NCBI GenBank assembly: GCA_946894095.1
Contig: OX335665.1
Span: 1,064,001-1,128,000 of the forward strand
Direction: 5' to 3'
From: Incurvaria masculella
Taxonomy: Eukaryota > Arthropoda > Insecta > Lepidoptera > Incurvariidae
Length of the DNA stretch: 64,000 bases
Part shown: positions 41,804 to 53,304 of the stretch, one piece after another
How positions within the stretch are numbered: the stretch's first letter is position 1
How the letters are laid out: each line of letters begins with the position of its first letter
Program-made: the position numbers and the translations under genes
The notes under the pieces: generated by a model
The model's input: the letters and a program-made list of their open reading frames with translations, nothing else
Databases searched by the model: none
Told to the model about the DNA's origin: nothing

Positions 41804-41964
41804 GGTCCTTTTTTTTATGCAACCGACATGGATGGCTATTACCATACAATTACCGTTATGATATTAGCCCAATACACCACATTCCCGAAGGAATTATGTG
41901 CCATGCCAGGACCTTCCCTTTATGAGCACGGCTACATTGAACTGGATGTAAAACACGGATTATT
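41804..41964 (-). repeat. SINE copy, tail half
   Basis: 'TTTTTTTATGCAACCGACAT', 'CATTCCCGAAGGAATTATGT', 'CATTGAACTGGATGTAAAAC', then a switch to TCCG-element sequence. Confidence 0.85.
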
Positions 41965-42474
41965 TATTGGATTGTTAATTTGACATATTTGTTGTTATAG
42001 CGGCCAAATAAATACACACTCAGCGAAAATTTCACCTGCTTACCTATAACGGTTCGTGAGATACAGCCCTGTGACAGACGGACGGACGTATGGACGGACA
42101 AACAGGGGAGGCTTAGTAATAGGGTTCCGTCGGCACCCTTTAGGTACGGAAACCTTAAAAGTATATTTTGTAAACTACAAAGCATTGAAAAACCAATAGT
42201 TTACCTGAGAGAGTCAATCCATACTTTCCTAGCGCAGGCGGCAACGAGCGAGGGCTGGTATCCTTGATCTGTGACAGACGGACGGACGGACGGACGTATG
42301 GACGGAAAAACAGGGGACGCTTAGTAATAGGGTTCCGTCGGCACCCTTTAGGTACGGAAACCTTATAAGTATATTTTGTAAACTATAAAACATTGCAAAA
42401 CAAATGGTTAACCTGACCGAGTCAATCCATACTTTCCTAGCGCAGGCTGCCACGAGCGATGGCCGGATGGCTTG
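41965..42474 (-). repeat. TCCG element with a 200-bp tandem duplication
   Basis: The element's GACAGACGGACGG to GGTACGGAAACCTT part together with 110 bp of flank (CAATCCATACTTTCCTAGCG) is present twice, at 42071-42270 and 42271-42474, about 90 percent alike by eye. Confidence 0.85.
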
Positions 42475-43066
42475 ATCTGTGCTATGCTCCAGGAGGATCA
42501 GCATTGACTGATTACCGCCTATGCTCCGTCCCTCCGCCCTATGAAGGCTTTGCAGCCGCCGCAGGGCGCGGGAATTCCCCGATTAATAGGGGATACCGGA
42601 CGCCAGGCTAAAGCCACGCTCTCTATCGGAGTACGCAGAGTAATTGATAGATTATTAGGCCAGCTGTTTTCTCTTACAGCTTAGGATGTGCATGTTGGAA
42701 ACTTATCCAATTCACAAAACGGCCAGTTTTTTACAACATAGAAGAAAACTCACAGCTTATTGTAGATGTCGCATACGCGACCTCATCTTGGAAATGACAA
42801 AACTGTAACTCCTGTCAAGTTTTATTTACGAGTTTCTCCGTCCCGTTTCTACCACCTCCGAATGCGAACAGAGAATGCACCCAGTCCCTGTAGACATTCC
42901 CAAAATAAGAACCCATCGATCCTCTAGCTAGTGACTCCCTGCCGTTTTTCCCTCAAAGTACAACCAGGGGTCGCATGTTTGGAGAAGCATGGTTTTCGCA
43001 GCCCCTGTGAAAGTCCGAACGCCATTCCTTTTTTTGTGAGGCCCTGGCGTGGGCCATATGCCGCGC
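42475..43066. other. Unclassified, partly dispersed
   Basis: 42936-43066 ('TGAGGCCCTGGCGTGGGCCA' and TATGCCGCGCTTAA) has diverged relatives at 53940-54130 and 58860-58925. Its nature is unknown. No gene recognised. Confidence 0.45.
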
Positions 43067-43616
43067 TTAAGGTGGCCCAACCCGGCGGGCCTAACTCATT
43101 CGCGGGCACGGTACAAAACCGTGCTGTTGCGCTCTGGGACCTTCTCTGTTTCAAAGAATAAGACAGGCTCCGTGATGAGGAAGATGCAACCTGTCCACAA
43201 AAAAGACAATGTGCATAGTGTATGATTTGGTAAGATTTACGAAAATTTTAATTTCAAAACGACTTATAGCTAAAAGTAAACCACGACCGCTGTAGTAAAA
43301 AATCGAACAAAAACCAAATAGATTATAAATCTTGATTAAATAGGCTATGTCTGATGACTAATCTTTTTAAGATGTTCTTACTCTATCATTGCGTAATCCA
43401 CCTCCAAAGTTATTGTATAAAAAGCGCGAAAAATGCGAACTTTCGGACCTTACAACTTAGAAACCAAACACAATTTTACAATGCCAATGGTCATCAGACA
43501 TCAAGTTTGATCAAATAAAGCTATTTTGAGCAAAATTTTGGATCTCTGACAAGAAATATGGGCGTCATCTTCTTTCCCCTTTTGTATGGTGAGATGAGCG
43601 GGTTGGGCCACCTTAA
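43067..43616 (+). mobile_element. TTAA-flanked MITE, family A copy 4, full length
   Basis: TTAAGGTGGCCCAACCCG to CGGGTTGGGCCACCTTAA, 550 bp with both target TTAAs. Near-identical to copy 5. Confidence 0.94.
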
Positions 43617-43948
43617 CATAAAAGACTGTTTTGAAACAATGCTACGTCTATGAACCAAAGAAAAATATAATATTGCCAATCGAAAAACTTCGGGTGATGC
43701 GACGGCCAACCCCTCTCAAACCTCAGACTATTGGCGGGAGACCACCCCGCGCAAAAACTTGAATTGAAAATTGCCCGGGAAAGCCCCTTTGATATATTCC
43801 TGGATTAGTGGGGGCTATCGCAAGGTTTATGGGCCATAGACTGGGATTGTTTCGTTTCTTATTTATGGCGGAGCGCCGAGGTTTTGTCTATGGGATTTTA
43901 GTGAATTAAATGTGCGTTTGTGTGACATTCATGGGTGACATTTTTTTT
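43617..43948. other. No gene recognised
   Basis: Unique-looking sequence between a family A element and a tandem duplication. Confidence 0.5.
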
Positions 43949-44475
43949 GGGACCTATTTATAGATCCACTCCTGGGAGACCCACTCCAGTCCTGCACTAT
44001 GTTTAGTGAGTTGTTCTATTCTACAGCTTTCTTATTTTTATTCGTTGTCCTTGCAGCACGGTCGATTCTGCATTCATATCATATTCCTTGTTATAGTTCA
44101 ACTGATGTACGGGTAATGTGTGAATAATTGAAAATTTTAATCAGTTTGTTAAAAATCAACGATTTGTTCCATTTAAGCGACTCTATTGACTGGTGCAATA
44201 ATACAGGATGCGTTTTGGGACCTATTTATAGATAAGAATCCACTCCAGTCCTGCACTATGTTTAGTGAGTTGTTCTATTCTACAGCTTTCTTATTTTAAT
44301 TCGTTGTCCTTGCATCACGGTCGATTCTGCATTCATATCATATTCCTTGTTATACTTCAACTGATTATGGGAAATGTATGAATACTTGAAAATTTTAATC
44401 AGTTTGTTAAAAATCAACGATTTGTTCCAATTAAGCGACTCTATTGACTGGTGCAATAATACAGGATGCGTTATT
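43949..44475 (+). repeat. 268-bp tandem duplication
   Basis: GGGACCTATTTATAGAT begins both units (43949 and 44217). They share 'CCTGCACTATGTTTAGTGAG', 'GGTCGATTCTGCATTCATAT' and AATAATACAGGATGCGTT, with few differences. Confidence 0.93.
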
Positions 44476-44532
44476 TTTCTCAAAATTAACGAGTTGGATT
44501 TCCGGCTAGAAAAACATTGCCGTTACGGCCCG

Positions 44533-45082
44533 TTAAGGTGGCCCAACCCGGCGGCCCTAACTCATTCGCGGGCACGGTACAAAACCGTGCTGTTGCGCTC
44601 TGGGACCTTCTCTGTTTCAAATAATAAGACAGGCTCCGTGATGAGGAAGATGCAACATGTCCACAGAAAAGACAATGTGCATAGTGTATGATTTGGTAAG
44701 ATTTACGAAAATTTTAATTTCTAAACGACTTCTAGCTAAAAGTAAACCACGACCGCTGTAGTAAAAAATCGAACAATAACCAAATAGATTATAAATCTTG
44801 ATTAAATAAGCTATGTCTGATGACTAATCTTTTTAAGATGTTCTTACTTTATCATTGCGTAATCCACCTCCAAAGTTATTGTATAAAACGCGCGAAAAAT
44901 GCGAACTTTCGGACCTTATAACTTAGAAACCAAACACAATTTTACAATGCCAATGGTCATCAGACATCTAGTTCGATCAAATAAAGCTATTTTGAGGAAA
45001 ATTTTGGATCTCTGACAAGAAATATGGCCGTGATCTTCTTTCCCCTTTTGTATGGGGAGATGAGCGGGATGGGCCACCTTAA
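44533..45082 (+). mobile_element. TTAA-flanked MITE, family A copy 5, full length
   Basis: TTAAGGTGGCCCAACCCG to CGGGATGGGCCACCTTAA, 550 bp. Interior as in copy 4. Confidence 0.94.
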
Positions 45083-45296
45083 GTACGAGCCGGACTCGCA
45101 CACAAAGAGTTGCGTTCTATTATACAAGATTTAGATTTTTATTCGTTTTTCATTTTTACCATTGGTCGTGGCAACATAAATACGTACTCTGTGAAAATGT
45201 CAGCTGTCTGCCTATTTATTTTTTTATGTAAAGCGCGGCACATGGCAGACGGACGGACAGCGGAAGCTTAGTAATAGGGTTCCGTACCCAAAAGTC
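45083..45296 (-). repeat. TCCG element, diverged
   Basis: GAGCCGGACTCGCACACAAA, GACGGACGGACAGCGGAAGC, 'TAGGGTTCCGTACCCAAAAG'; very few repeat units. Confidence 0.8.
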
Positions 45297-45387
45297 TAAT
45301 AATGCAGTTTTAATTTATATCAAATTCGGCCCCATGAATGTACCTATTTTAAATAATGATACTTGTTCTGAAATTGCTAATTGAAAT

Positions 45388-46672
45388 TTAGGTTGGGGAA
45401 AAAGTTTCTTCGCATTTTTTAAGAAAATTCAAAACATTTTTTAAAATGGTTTATTTACATTTAACTAAAGTATGTAGGTACCATTTTGTTCGATAACTTT
45501 TTGCCATCTTGTAGGTAGGGACATGATCCCATTGCTATAGAAATATTGGGACTTCTGATCAATATACCGCGACAAGTGGTTTTGGCAGTCCTCTTGTGAT
45601 GTTAACCTGACACTGCCTAAAGAATTCTGAAGAGACCTGAACAGGTGGAAATCTGAAGGTGCAAGGTCAGGACTATACGGCGGATGCATTAACACCTCCC
45701 AGCCAAACTCTCTTAGTTTTTGCTGAGTGGCTAAAGATGTGTGAGGTCTAGCGTTATCATGATGAAAAACCACACCCCTTCTGTTGATTAATTCCGGCCG
45801 CTTTCTCTCAACTTCTTGCTTTAATCTCATCAGTTGTTCGCAGTAGAGTTCAGAATCGATGGTCCTGCCTGGTGGTAACAGCTCATAATGAATAATGCCC
45901 TTCCAATCCCACCACACACGCAGCATCACCTTGTTGCGAGTTAACCCGGGTTTCGCCACAGTCTGTGAAGCTTGACCGGCCTTTGACCACGACCTTTTTC
46001 GCACGTTCTTGTCGTACGTGATCCACTTTTCATCACCAGTTATCAGCTTCTTCAAAAATGGTTCGGTTTCATTACGTCGTAATAAAGAATCACAAATGAG
46101 TACACGGTTCATTAGGTTTCTTCCAGTGAGCTCGTGAGGTACCCAAATATCGAGCTTTTTTGTGTACCCAGTTTTTTTCAAATGCGCCAAAACTGTTTTG
46201 TGGTCAATTCCTAGTTCTTCAGCTACGTCGTAACTACTGATATGCCGATCTTGCTCCACTTTTTCAAAAATGGCATCCATTTTATCCGTAATAGGGCGAC
46301 CAGAGCGACGTGCATCTTTGACATCAAAATTTCCGGATTGAAAACGCTTAAACCAAATTTGTGCTACTCTCACAGACACTGCACTAGGTCCATAAACATC
46401 GCAAATTGTTTTCGCGGCTTGCGTTGCATTTTTACCTTTTTTGTAGAAAAATTTTAAAATGTATCGAATTTCTTCATTAGATTCACTCATTTTGACAGTA
46501 CGAAAAACAAATGAGAATCACACATTTTCCTAATTTGAATTTGGAATTATGTTCTTTAAAATTTAAACTTTCAATGATACCAAAACCAGCCAGATACAAA
46601 TAGTATAGCCAAAGAGATTTTATTACAAGTTCATACATACTATAATGCGAAAGGACTTTTTCCCCGTTGTGA
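45388..46672 (-). mobile_element. Mariner transposon, apparently complete
   Basis: About 1285 bp, normal for mariner. Terminal inverted repeats of about 28 bp share GGGGAAAAAGT and CGCAT: left TTAGGTTGGGGAAAAAGT, right (inverted) TCACAACGGGGAAAAAGT. Exact TA target duplication not obvious. Confidence 0.88.
45465..46490 (-). CDS. Mariner transposase, 341 residues
   Basis: Cut-and-paste transposase of the mariner family. It binds its terminal repeats through an N-terminal helix-turn-helix pair (residues about 1-110, with RSGRP linker wording at 62-66), then carries WVPHEL at 116-121 and the catalytic triad D153 (ITGDEKW), D245 (HHDNARPH) and D280 (YSPDLAPSD), giving the D34D signature. Length and motif order are those of an intact enzyme, with no stop or frameshift. 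It sits in Gad1 intron 1 in the same direction as Gad1. Whether it is active cannot be read from sequence. Confidence 0.96.
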   Translation of the reverse strand: MSESNEEIRYILKFFYKKGKNATQAAKTICDVYGPSAVSVRVAQIWFKRFQSGNFDVKDARRSGRPITDKMDAIFEKVEQDRHISSYDVAEELGIDHKTVLAHLKKTGYTKKLDIWVPHELTGRNLMNRVLICDSLLRRNETEPFLKKLITGDEKWITYDKNVRKRSWSKAGQASQTVAKPGLTRNKVMLRVWWDWKGIIHYELLPPGRTIDSELYCEQLMRLKQEVERKRPELINRRGVVFHHDNARPHTSLATQQKLREFGWEVLMHPPYSPDLAPSDFHLFRSLQNSLGSVRLTSQEDCQNHLSRYIDQKSQYFYSNGIMSLPTRWQKVIEQNGTYIL

Positions 46673-48129
46673 CGTGTAGAAAAATCTATCAAATAAATGA
46701 ACTATGAACTATGAATCCATTGAGTATTTTTCGCTATTTAATATAGTTTCGGATTTGGCTATGAAGGTACCCTGGAATATGTCTGCCTGTATATCTATTT
46801 CTTATTTGAAGTCGGAACATTTTTCTCAATATTTGCCTTTACAAACGCCGCGCCAATGCACCGATCCCTACTCACTAAAATTCCTCCGTTCTCCCATAAA
46901 ACGTCCAAAAAGTCTCACGTTAATACCTCCACACTCCCCCACGAGGGGCTAAAGGCGGCCGCACACCCTCATTCTATTAGCCCCGATGCGCCCCCGGTGT
47001 GCCGCCGGCTTTAGAGCTTAAGTGTGTTTATTAATTGCAGCTCTGGAGTGTTGTAAATGGCGAGATGAGAGTGGAGGCCGAGCGACACTAACATGCGGTT
47101 GAACTTAGTTTATCAGCGTGTGCTCTTGTGACGGACTATTTTTAAAAAGCTTTTAAAACTAGGCATATGCAGTAAAATATACTTTTAAAATTACATTATA
47201 ATATAAAATTATATAATAAAAAAAATACTTACGTCCCTTTTTTTCAACGAATGTTAAATATATGTAAAATCGACCATGAACTAGTTTTTTTATAAATATT
47301 ATGTTTTAGTTTACTTATACATAGAAAATGTTTTTGAAAATTTGACTAAAAATTTTGGTGTAGATAGACTAATAGGTTTACTATCAATTAAATAATAATA
47401 TAAAGTTCAATATCATATGCATGTTTGTGAAAAAAGCGGGATTAGTATGTTGTAATCGTACCGCATGGCGCTCTATCGTATCTGCCTACCCTTCCGGGAA
47501 ACTACACGTGATAATGTGTATGTGTTTATATAAAAGTTAAATCCATATCAGTAATAAAAACTTGTTGCGTTGTATGATATTTTGATTTATGTATCCGAAA
47601 TTGCCGTCTTATTCATTCGAGGTTATACAGCGAGATCTAAATAAAGCTTTGTGATCATTTTTTAAAAAATCGGAACATTTTTAGTCTAGACATTATTCTA
47701 ATTCAGACAAATGTCCAGATTCAATAAGTACAAATCCGTGCCAATGGAAGTGACACCGAAACACAAGAACATTAGATGTAATCTGAGGTTGAAACAGGCT
47801 TCGTGCCGGCCGGCTCAGATAATCCATCATTCCTTCAACGTCGAGTGAATTTAAATGAAAAAAAAAACTTCAGAAACAATACGCTGAAGATTGATCGTCT
47901 CAGTCTACCCCTCTGCCTCCATTTATCCAATACCAAGTGTGCATAACATCACGCCATTCCCCGGAACGGGAAGGCATTATCACAAAATTTACATAATTGT
48001 TTATACTTACAAACATTTTTTTAATTTTTTTTTACAGTTGCAGTACAAACTATTTTGTGAAGTTGAGACGCTGTCGCCTTACGTCATCAATCGTCAAATG
48101 TTATGATAGTGTTGTCGCACTCTAATTAG
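46673..48129. other. No gene; small inverted repeat
   Basis: At 46949-47013 CTAAAGGCGGCCGCACACC and inverted CTAAAGCCGGCGGCACACC bracket a GC-rich centre, probably a small MITE. The remaining 1.4 kb is AT-rich and unrecognised. Confidence 0.55.
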
Positions 48130-48260
48130 AAGAATTAGAAAGAAACAACACTAGGGTGGACTCCAGCCTGTCATTTTATGAGTACGAAAGCGTTGTGACT
48201 CACCGGTGAGTCACCGATGACACGCAGGTGAGAATCTCACGAGTTGACCCCAAGGGTCTT
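48130..48260. repeat. Dispersed element with CACCGGTG palindrome
   Basis: 'GAAACAACACTAGGGTGGAC' and the perfect 20-bp palindrome GTGACTCACCGGTGAGTCAC (48195-48214). A relative at 51640-51770 has 'GGACAACACCAGGGTGACTC' and ACTCACCGGTGAG. Confidence 0.65.
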
Positions 48261-48394
48261 TGTTAAACAACTAGCGAGTGTTTCGAATCACCGGGTCAGT
48301 TGTTAGGGCAGCGAGCATGTCACGCGAAGGCCTCAGGTTCATATCCTGTTTTCTAACGAGGGCGGCAAAGTCATTGTATTCTCCAGGGCTGAAG

Positions 48395-49029
48395 TCGCGG
48401 GCACGGTACAAAACCTTGCTATTTCTCTGTTTCAAAGAAAAAGACAGGCTCCGTGATGACGAGGATCAAACATGTCCACAAAAGCAGATGCGTATTGTGT
48501 TTGATTTCGTAAGATTTACGAAAATTTTAATTACAAAAAGACGATAGCTATAAGTAAATCACGACAGCTGTAGTAAAGAATCAAACAAAAACCAATTTGA
48601 TTATAAATCTTCATGAAACTAGCCAGGTCTGATGACTATTAATCAACTACTTAAGTTTTAAACTTATTTTGTGACTGGCAAAATATGTTTGCCAGTTCTT
48701 ATGTGCATGGAAGTATGCGACATTTATATTTTTGACATAGACCTAGCATAACGATTCTTGACATGTTTAAGTGTAGGTTACCTACATATGAATGCAATAA
48801 AACAATACAATACAATACAATACAATCATTTATCGTTAGTAATCCACCTCCAAAGTTATTGCATAAAACTTGGAAACCAAACACTATTTTACAATGCCAA
48901 TGGTCATCAGACATCTAGTACGATCAAATAAAGCTGTTTTGAGTATAATTTTAGATCTTTGATAAGAAATATACTCATGATATTCTTTCCACGTTTGTAT
49001 TGGGAGTTGAGCGGGAAGGCCCACCTTAA
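48395..49029 (+). mobile_element. MITE family A copy 6, left end lost, with insert
   Basis: From GCGGGCACGGTACAAAACC to GAAGGCCCACCTTAA. Interrupted at 48636-48826 by a sequence ending AATAAAACAATACAATAC, an (AATAC)n tail. More diverged than copies 1, 3, 4 and 5. Confidence 0.82.
48636..48826 (+). mobile_element. Small retroposon-like insert with (AATAC)n tail
   Basis: Splits family A between GGTCTGATGACTA and 'TTATCGTTAGTAATCC'. The 3' end has AATAAAA and four AATAC units, like a reverse-transcribed 3' tail. Non-coding. Confidence 0.65.
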
Positions 49030-49196
49030 TTTTAAAATAATCGCTAACCAGAGATGGTTCAATGCACCCTGAATTGAGGAAATTACGAACTCAAGAATAA
49101 TATGGGATAGAAACACGTTTTTTACCATAATCAGCCTATCAATTACACATAGAGTCAACGGACTGATAAGGCGACTGGAAAGAAAGAGAGGAGCAA

Positions 49197-49388
49197 TGAC
49201 ATACGGTCGATATCGCATCTCCGCCGTATGGTCAAAGTGGCCATGTAATTGTATGGGAATCCGGAGGCGCGTCGTATGCCACACAGTCGAAAAATCGCCA
49301 CCGCGCGCGAATGTGCTCTAAAAATGCGTTCGTCAAGTCAGTTCCCATGCGCACAAACCCTCCAATACGCCTGCGACTATGTCTGTAT
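49197..49388 (+). repeat. Dispersed repeat Q, copy 1
   Basis: GTCAAAGTGGCCAT, GGAATCCGGAGGCGCGTCGT and 'TTCGTCAAGTCAGTTCCCAT' recur inverted at 59500-59672. Function unknown. Confidence 0.7.
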
Positions 49389-49598
49389 GTGGCGTGTACG
49401 TTTAAGTTGGGTTGGCAGTTTTTGACAATTAGAGACAGTAGACGCGCAAGGTGGTATATCTCCTTAATTTTTATCTGTGGATTAGACCAAAATTATTTCA
49501 TACAAAATGTACTGAAATTTATTTGTTTACTTTTAATGACGGTGTAAATATCACATAGTACCCACCAGTCAAAATAAGTAGTTGGCCATCCATGTAAT

Positions 49599-49982
49599 TA
49601 GTAACCTAGTGGCTCGGGGACTTGCCTAGCATACCAGGGGTCTGGGTTCAAATCCTCGCCCCGTTCATGTACCACTTTCTTTCTCCTCCTGAGTTGGATA
49701 CGTGCATTTCGTCACGAATTCGAACTACTACTTGGTTCGAAATACATTTACAACTGTAGGTCCCCTTGCCCTACTAGGTGATAGGGTTTAAGCCCGCCCG
49801 GGTTAGTACCATCGCATTGGATGCTCGAAGCGGCAATTAAAAATTGTCCGTATTTTCAATACAGTTCAATGTAGTTATATACCTCGTAAAGTGAAGGTCC
49901 TGGCATGGCACTAAATTCCTTCGGGAATGTGGTGTATTAGGCTAATATCATAACGGTAGCTGTGTAGTATTAGCTATCTACC
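49599..49982 (+). repeat. tRNA-headed SINE, tail fused to next element
   Basis: TAGTAACCTAGTGGCTCGGG, B box GGTTCAAATCC, full body, then TAGCTATCTACCAGGTTCCG switches into the TCCG family without an A-run. Confidence 0.88.
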
Positions 49983-49983
49983 A

Positions 49984-50209
49984 GGTTCCGTACCATCGTA
50001 CAAGATTTAATACAAAAAAATCACGTTTTTTGTATGGGGGCGTTTTTAATTATATTTATTTTTTAATCTTACCTATTTGTTGTTATAGCGGCAAAATAAA
50101 TACACACTCTGTGAAAATTTCAGCTGGTTCATGAGATAGAACCCTGTGACAGACGGACGCTTAGTAATAGGGTTCCGTTGGCACCCTTTGGGTACGGAAC
50201 CCTAAAAAG
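49984..50209 (-). repeat. TCCG element, left end and TCCG run mostly lost
   Basis: GGTTCCGTACCATCGTACAA to GGGTACGGAACCCTAAAAAG; only one GACGGACG unit remains. Confidence 0.88.
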
Positions 50210-50512
50210 GCAAAATCGTCCGGAAAAATCTTCTTGCAACATACGAAAGATTCATGTGCGTTGAAATACCCAACAGATTTCAGAGTTTAGCCGCAGCATG
50301 AAAATTTGAATATGAATGGGTGTTGGGGACGGTAGTCAATATAGCGCGTTATCTTCACACCCAGAGTGGGCTGGGTAGCCTGTACAAACAATGCTATCGG
50401 TCGGGGCGTGGAGGCAGTAATTCTGTGGAGGTTTGCGAAAATCAGTCGCGTCAGTTTAGATTTCATCAAAATAAAAAAATCCAGTCTGTATAGCACTAAC
50501 AATTAATCTGTA
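50210..50512. other. No gene recognised
   Basis: Single-copy-looking sequence; short minus-strand frame without a domain. Confidence 0.5.
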
Positions 50513-50775
50513 TCAAGGAATGTGACATGTACGTACGTATAATCGACCGTGTAGCAAGGACACATTAATTAAAGAAAGATCCCTGTAAAAAGAACTACAT
50601 TACGAATATACTGCAAGGCTGGACCCGAACCAGCAAAACATACCATTCGCGGGTATTGCGTCTACCAATTTCGCCACCTGCTGCATACCCATAATTTGGG
50701 ATTCTCCTACAGTTCCTCCTCCCGTAATGAATGCCTCCTACTAACACAGTGTTTATGATTATACCTACATACATG
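50513..50775 (-). mobile_element. tRNA-like element T, copy 4
   Basis: AAGGAATGTGACATGTACGT, CAAGGCTGGACCCGAACCAG (inverted B box), TACCAATTTCGCCACCTGCT (inverted A box). Confidence 0.78.
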
Positions 50776-51429
50776 TTTTTAATTTTTCATCTGCGCTGCG
50801 GACATTGACTGTGTAGTGACCTAGCGCCCTCTACTGAGAGCTGCTAGTTTCACATGCTCATCAACAAACAGATGCAATAGAAGCTAGTTAACATGGCAGG
50901 CGCTAGATGGCGCTACCAGCTAGACATTAAGTCTATATCGCACTAGCGAAGTTTTCCAGCGAGATGACGCATATACAAATCAAATCACGACTAGAGGAGA
51001 GCAGCTGCGCAGCCGTGGGTCTCAAGATCTGATCCACCTTTTCATCTCTCCACAACTGCAAAGATTGAACATTCCGGGGTAAATGGTCATTTCAAAGATA
51101 CAAGCTATTCCGGCGAGAAAATCGTCTTGACAACCGCTTTATAAACGGTTTACTGATTCCTAAGCACGGAATTCCTAGAATAGAGTTCAGACCTTCTGGT
51201 TCCTAACTCCACGTCACGAGTGTAACACTTTAGTATGCGCACTCCCGTGAGCAAACAGCGTGAGTGTGGCTTATCTGACATCACTCTGGCGAAAGGGGTG
51301 GGCAGAGTAGCAGACGGAACTTAAAACTGATGTTTCTGTACTCATGAAGCGAACGCAAGTTAAAAGTGAATCGTTTACGCTAAGCCTCGGCGCTGAAATT
51401 TTTTTTCTGCCATCGCACTTGTAAGATAT
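50776..51429. other. No gene; family P trace
   Basis: 51100-51205 has ACCGCTTTATAAACGGT and GGAATTCCTAGAATAGA, resembling the interior of family P. Otherwise unrecognised. Confidence 0.5.
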
Positions 51430-51478
51430 AGATAGAGGCCTATAGATAGAGAGAGATATAGAGATAGAAATAGATAAA
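51430..51478 (+). repeat. GATA-type microsatellite
   Basis: Imperfect run of GATA, GAGA and TAGA words. Confidence 0.85.
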
Positions 51479-51485
51479 TTAGGAC

Positions 51486-51635
51486 CTTTTTCACCTACTG
51501 CTGATTAGCTTAAACGTCTCATGGGCCTTTCTTAGCGGCTCGCAATCAATACCAGTATAAAATAATCAGCAGTTTAGTAATAAAGGCTATTTAAGTGTCG
51601 ATTAAAATAAATCTGCAGTTGGTGAAAACCAGCCT
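51486..51635. mobile_element. MITE family E, complete, uninterrupted
   Basis: CTTTTTCACCTACTGCTGAT to 'CAGTTGGTGAAAACCAGCC', inverted ends TTTTCACC-ACTGC-GATT. Holds the empty TTAA site GGCTATTTAAGTGTCG that is filled in the copy at 31559. Confidence 0.85.
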
Positions 51636-51784
51636 TAGAAAATTTGAAAGGGACAACACCAGGGTGACTCGTGATTTTCCTTCCATGAGTAAGTATTTTA
51701 TTCACTCACCGGTGAGACACTTGTGATTGTGAATCGCCAGCTAATGTGAATTTCAAGATTAGCCGCTCTGAATGTGTAATTGTA

Positions 51785-51905
51785 AAACGCATAAACCCTA
51801 CCGCCTAGCAGGGAAAGGCGGCCTACAGTTTTACATGGATTCCGATCCATGGACCAGCTCGCATTCGTAAGACGTGTACTTATCCAACTAAGAAAGGGGG
51901 ATGAA
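51785..51905 (-). repeat. SINE middle fragment
   Basis: AAACCCTACCGCCTAGCAGG, CAGTTTTACATGGATTCCGA and 'CAGCTCGCATTCGTAAGACG'; both ends missing. Confidence 0.8.
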
Positions 51906-53304
51906 CGGTGGGTACTTCTGTAACGGCCCTGTATCGAAACTTTTTTTTATTTCTAAGCATACATCAAACGCCAAAAAGTTAGGGTGCCGTAACGCCGTAC
52001 TCGGAATATTAATCACTGTAGTAAGCGAAGGACAATTAGCACACCCCTTCACTTCAGCGTCAGAGATAAGAGTTTGTTCTGCGAGAAGAAACGACACCGC
52101 TCTCTTAATTCATAAATCGCTTAAGAGGATGATGATTTGATCGAGTTCCATGCAATAGCTCGTGCCAGTTTCCTTTTTAAAATTAATAAACCTTTTTTCT
52201 GAAATTTCGCACAATAAATAAACCAACTGAGAGCTACGTCTGTATATTTAGATTTTTTGATACCTGAAGCACTTAAACATTTTGATACAAATATTTAGAG
52301 GCTTACATCATGGATATAAAACAAGTGTTTAATCGAATGACAAGGATGACAGCACAATTTTGATTTTGGTAAAATTCAGTTATCTTTGTGAAATGTGGGC
52401 AGTTCTTTCAGTTAAATCCATTTGCATTGGATGGTTTCGAATGCGACCTAACGGTCAGTCTGCTTTTCCCGCGCATTCTGCGAGCGCATGCTCCTCGTAA
52501 CGCTCCGCCGCGCGTGTACCATGAACATTTTTCGATCCCTGCCATATTAAGAAGAACCAAGCGCAAGCACGATCAGCTCTTTTCTGGAAAGTGAACTGGT
52601 GCCTATGGAGTTCTCCACATCGACGCAGCACTAGCCTTCGTCCCGTCGTGCAAGGGTCTGGTGACGTCCAGCTGGGAGCGCTAGATTCCTGAAGGTGCGG
52701 CTGGGGAGAGCTGGTGAGTCTGCCCACATCTATACAGTCCACTATTTCCGCTACAACAAGTTTTAAAAAATTAACAAAAAATACGGATACGATTACAGTT
52801 GATCTTTTTAATGTCCAAAATTCCAGAAAAATATTTGTAAATTTGACTGAGGAAACAGGCACGAGCCATTGTATGAAACTCTATCACCTCATTATTCTCT
52901 TAAGATTTGCTGATGATGATTGGCTGCGTTTGATGCTAATAATAAAATTTATTTTTCTTGCATTGTAATTGAACCGACACGGTGTATTACCATAAAATGT
53001 GAACATATGTGAGTGAAGTTTTTATGTTATTACTCCGTATTATTATAATTCAACGTTTAAAACTGTTTTTCGATTAGTTTTTTAAGGTTTCTCGTCGTTT
53101 CGGATTCAGCTGTTTCTGTGAGGTTTACCAATATTGATATAAATATTTATTATTTGTTCAACTCTTTTTGTAGCGCCATTTGAGAGAATATTGTACGTAA
53201 GTATTTCTTACTATTTGTATTATTTGTAAGTACCACAACTTGTACAAGTATTGTACAATACGTACAAGATATTGTAACACTCATAAATATTTTATTTGTT
53301 ACAG
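51906..53304. other. No gene recognised, 1.4 kb
   Basis: Moderate GC at 52440-52740. Short frames on both strands carry no domain I know. Confidence 0.5.
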
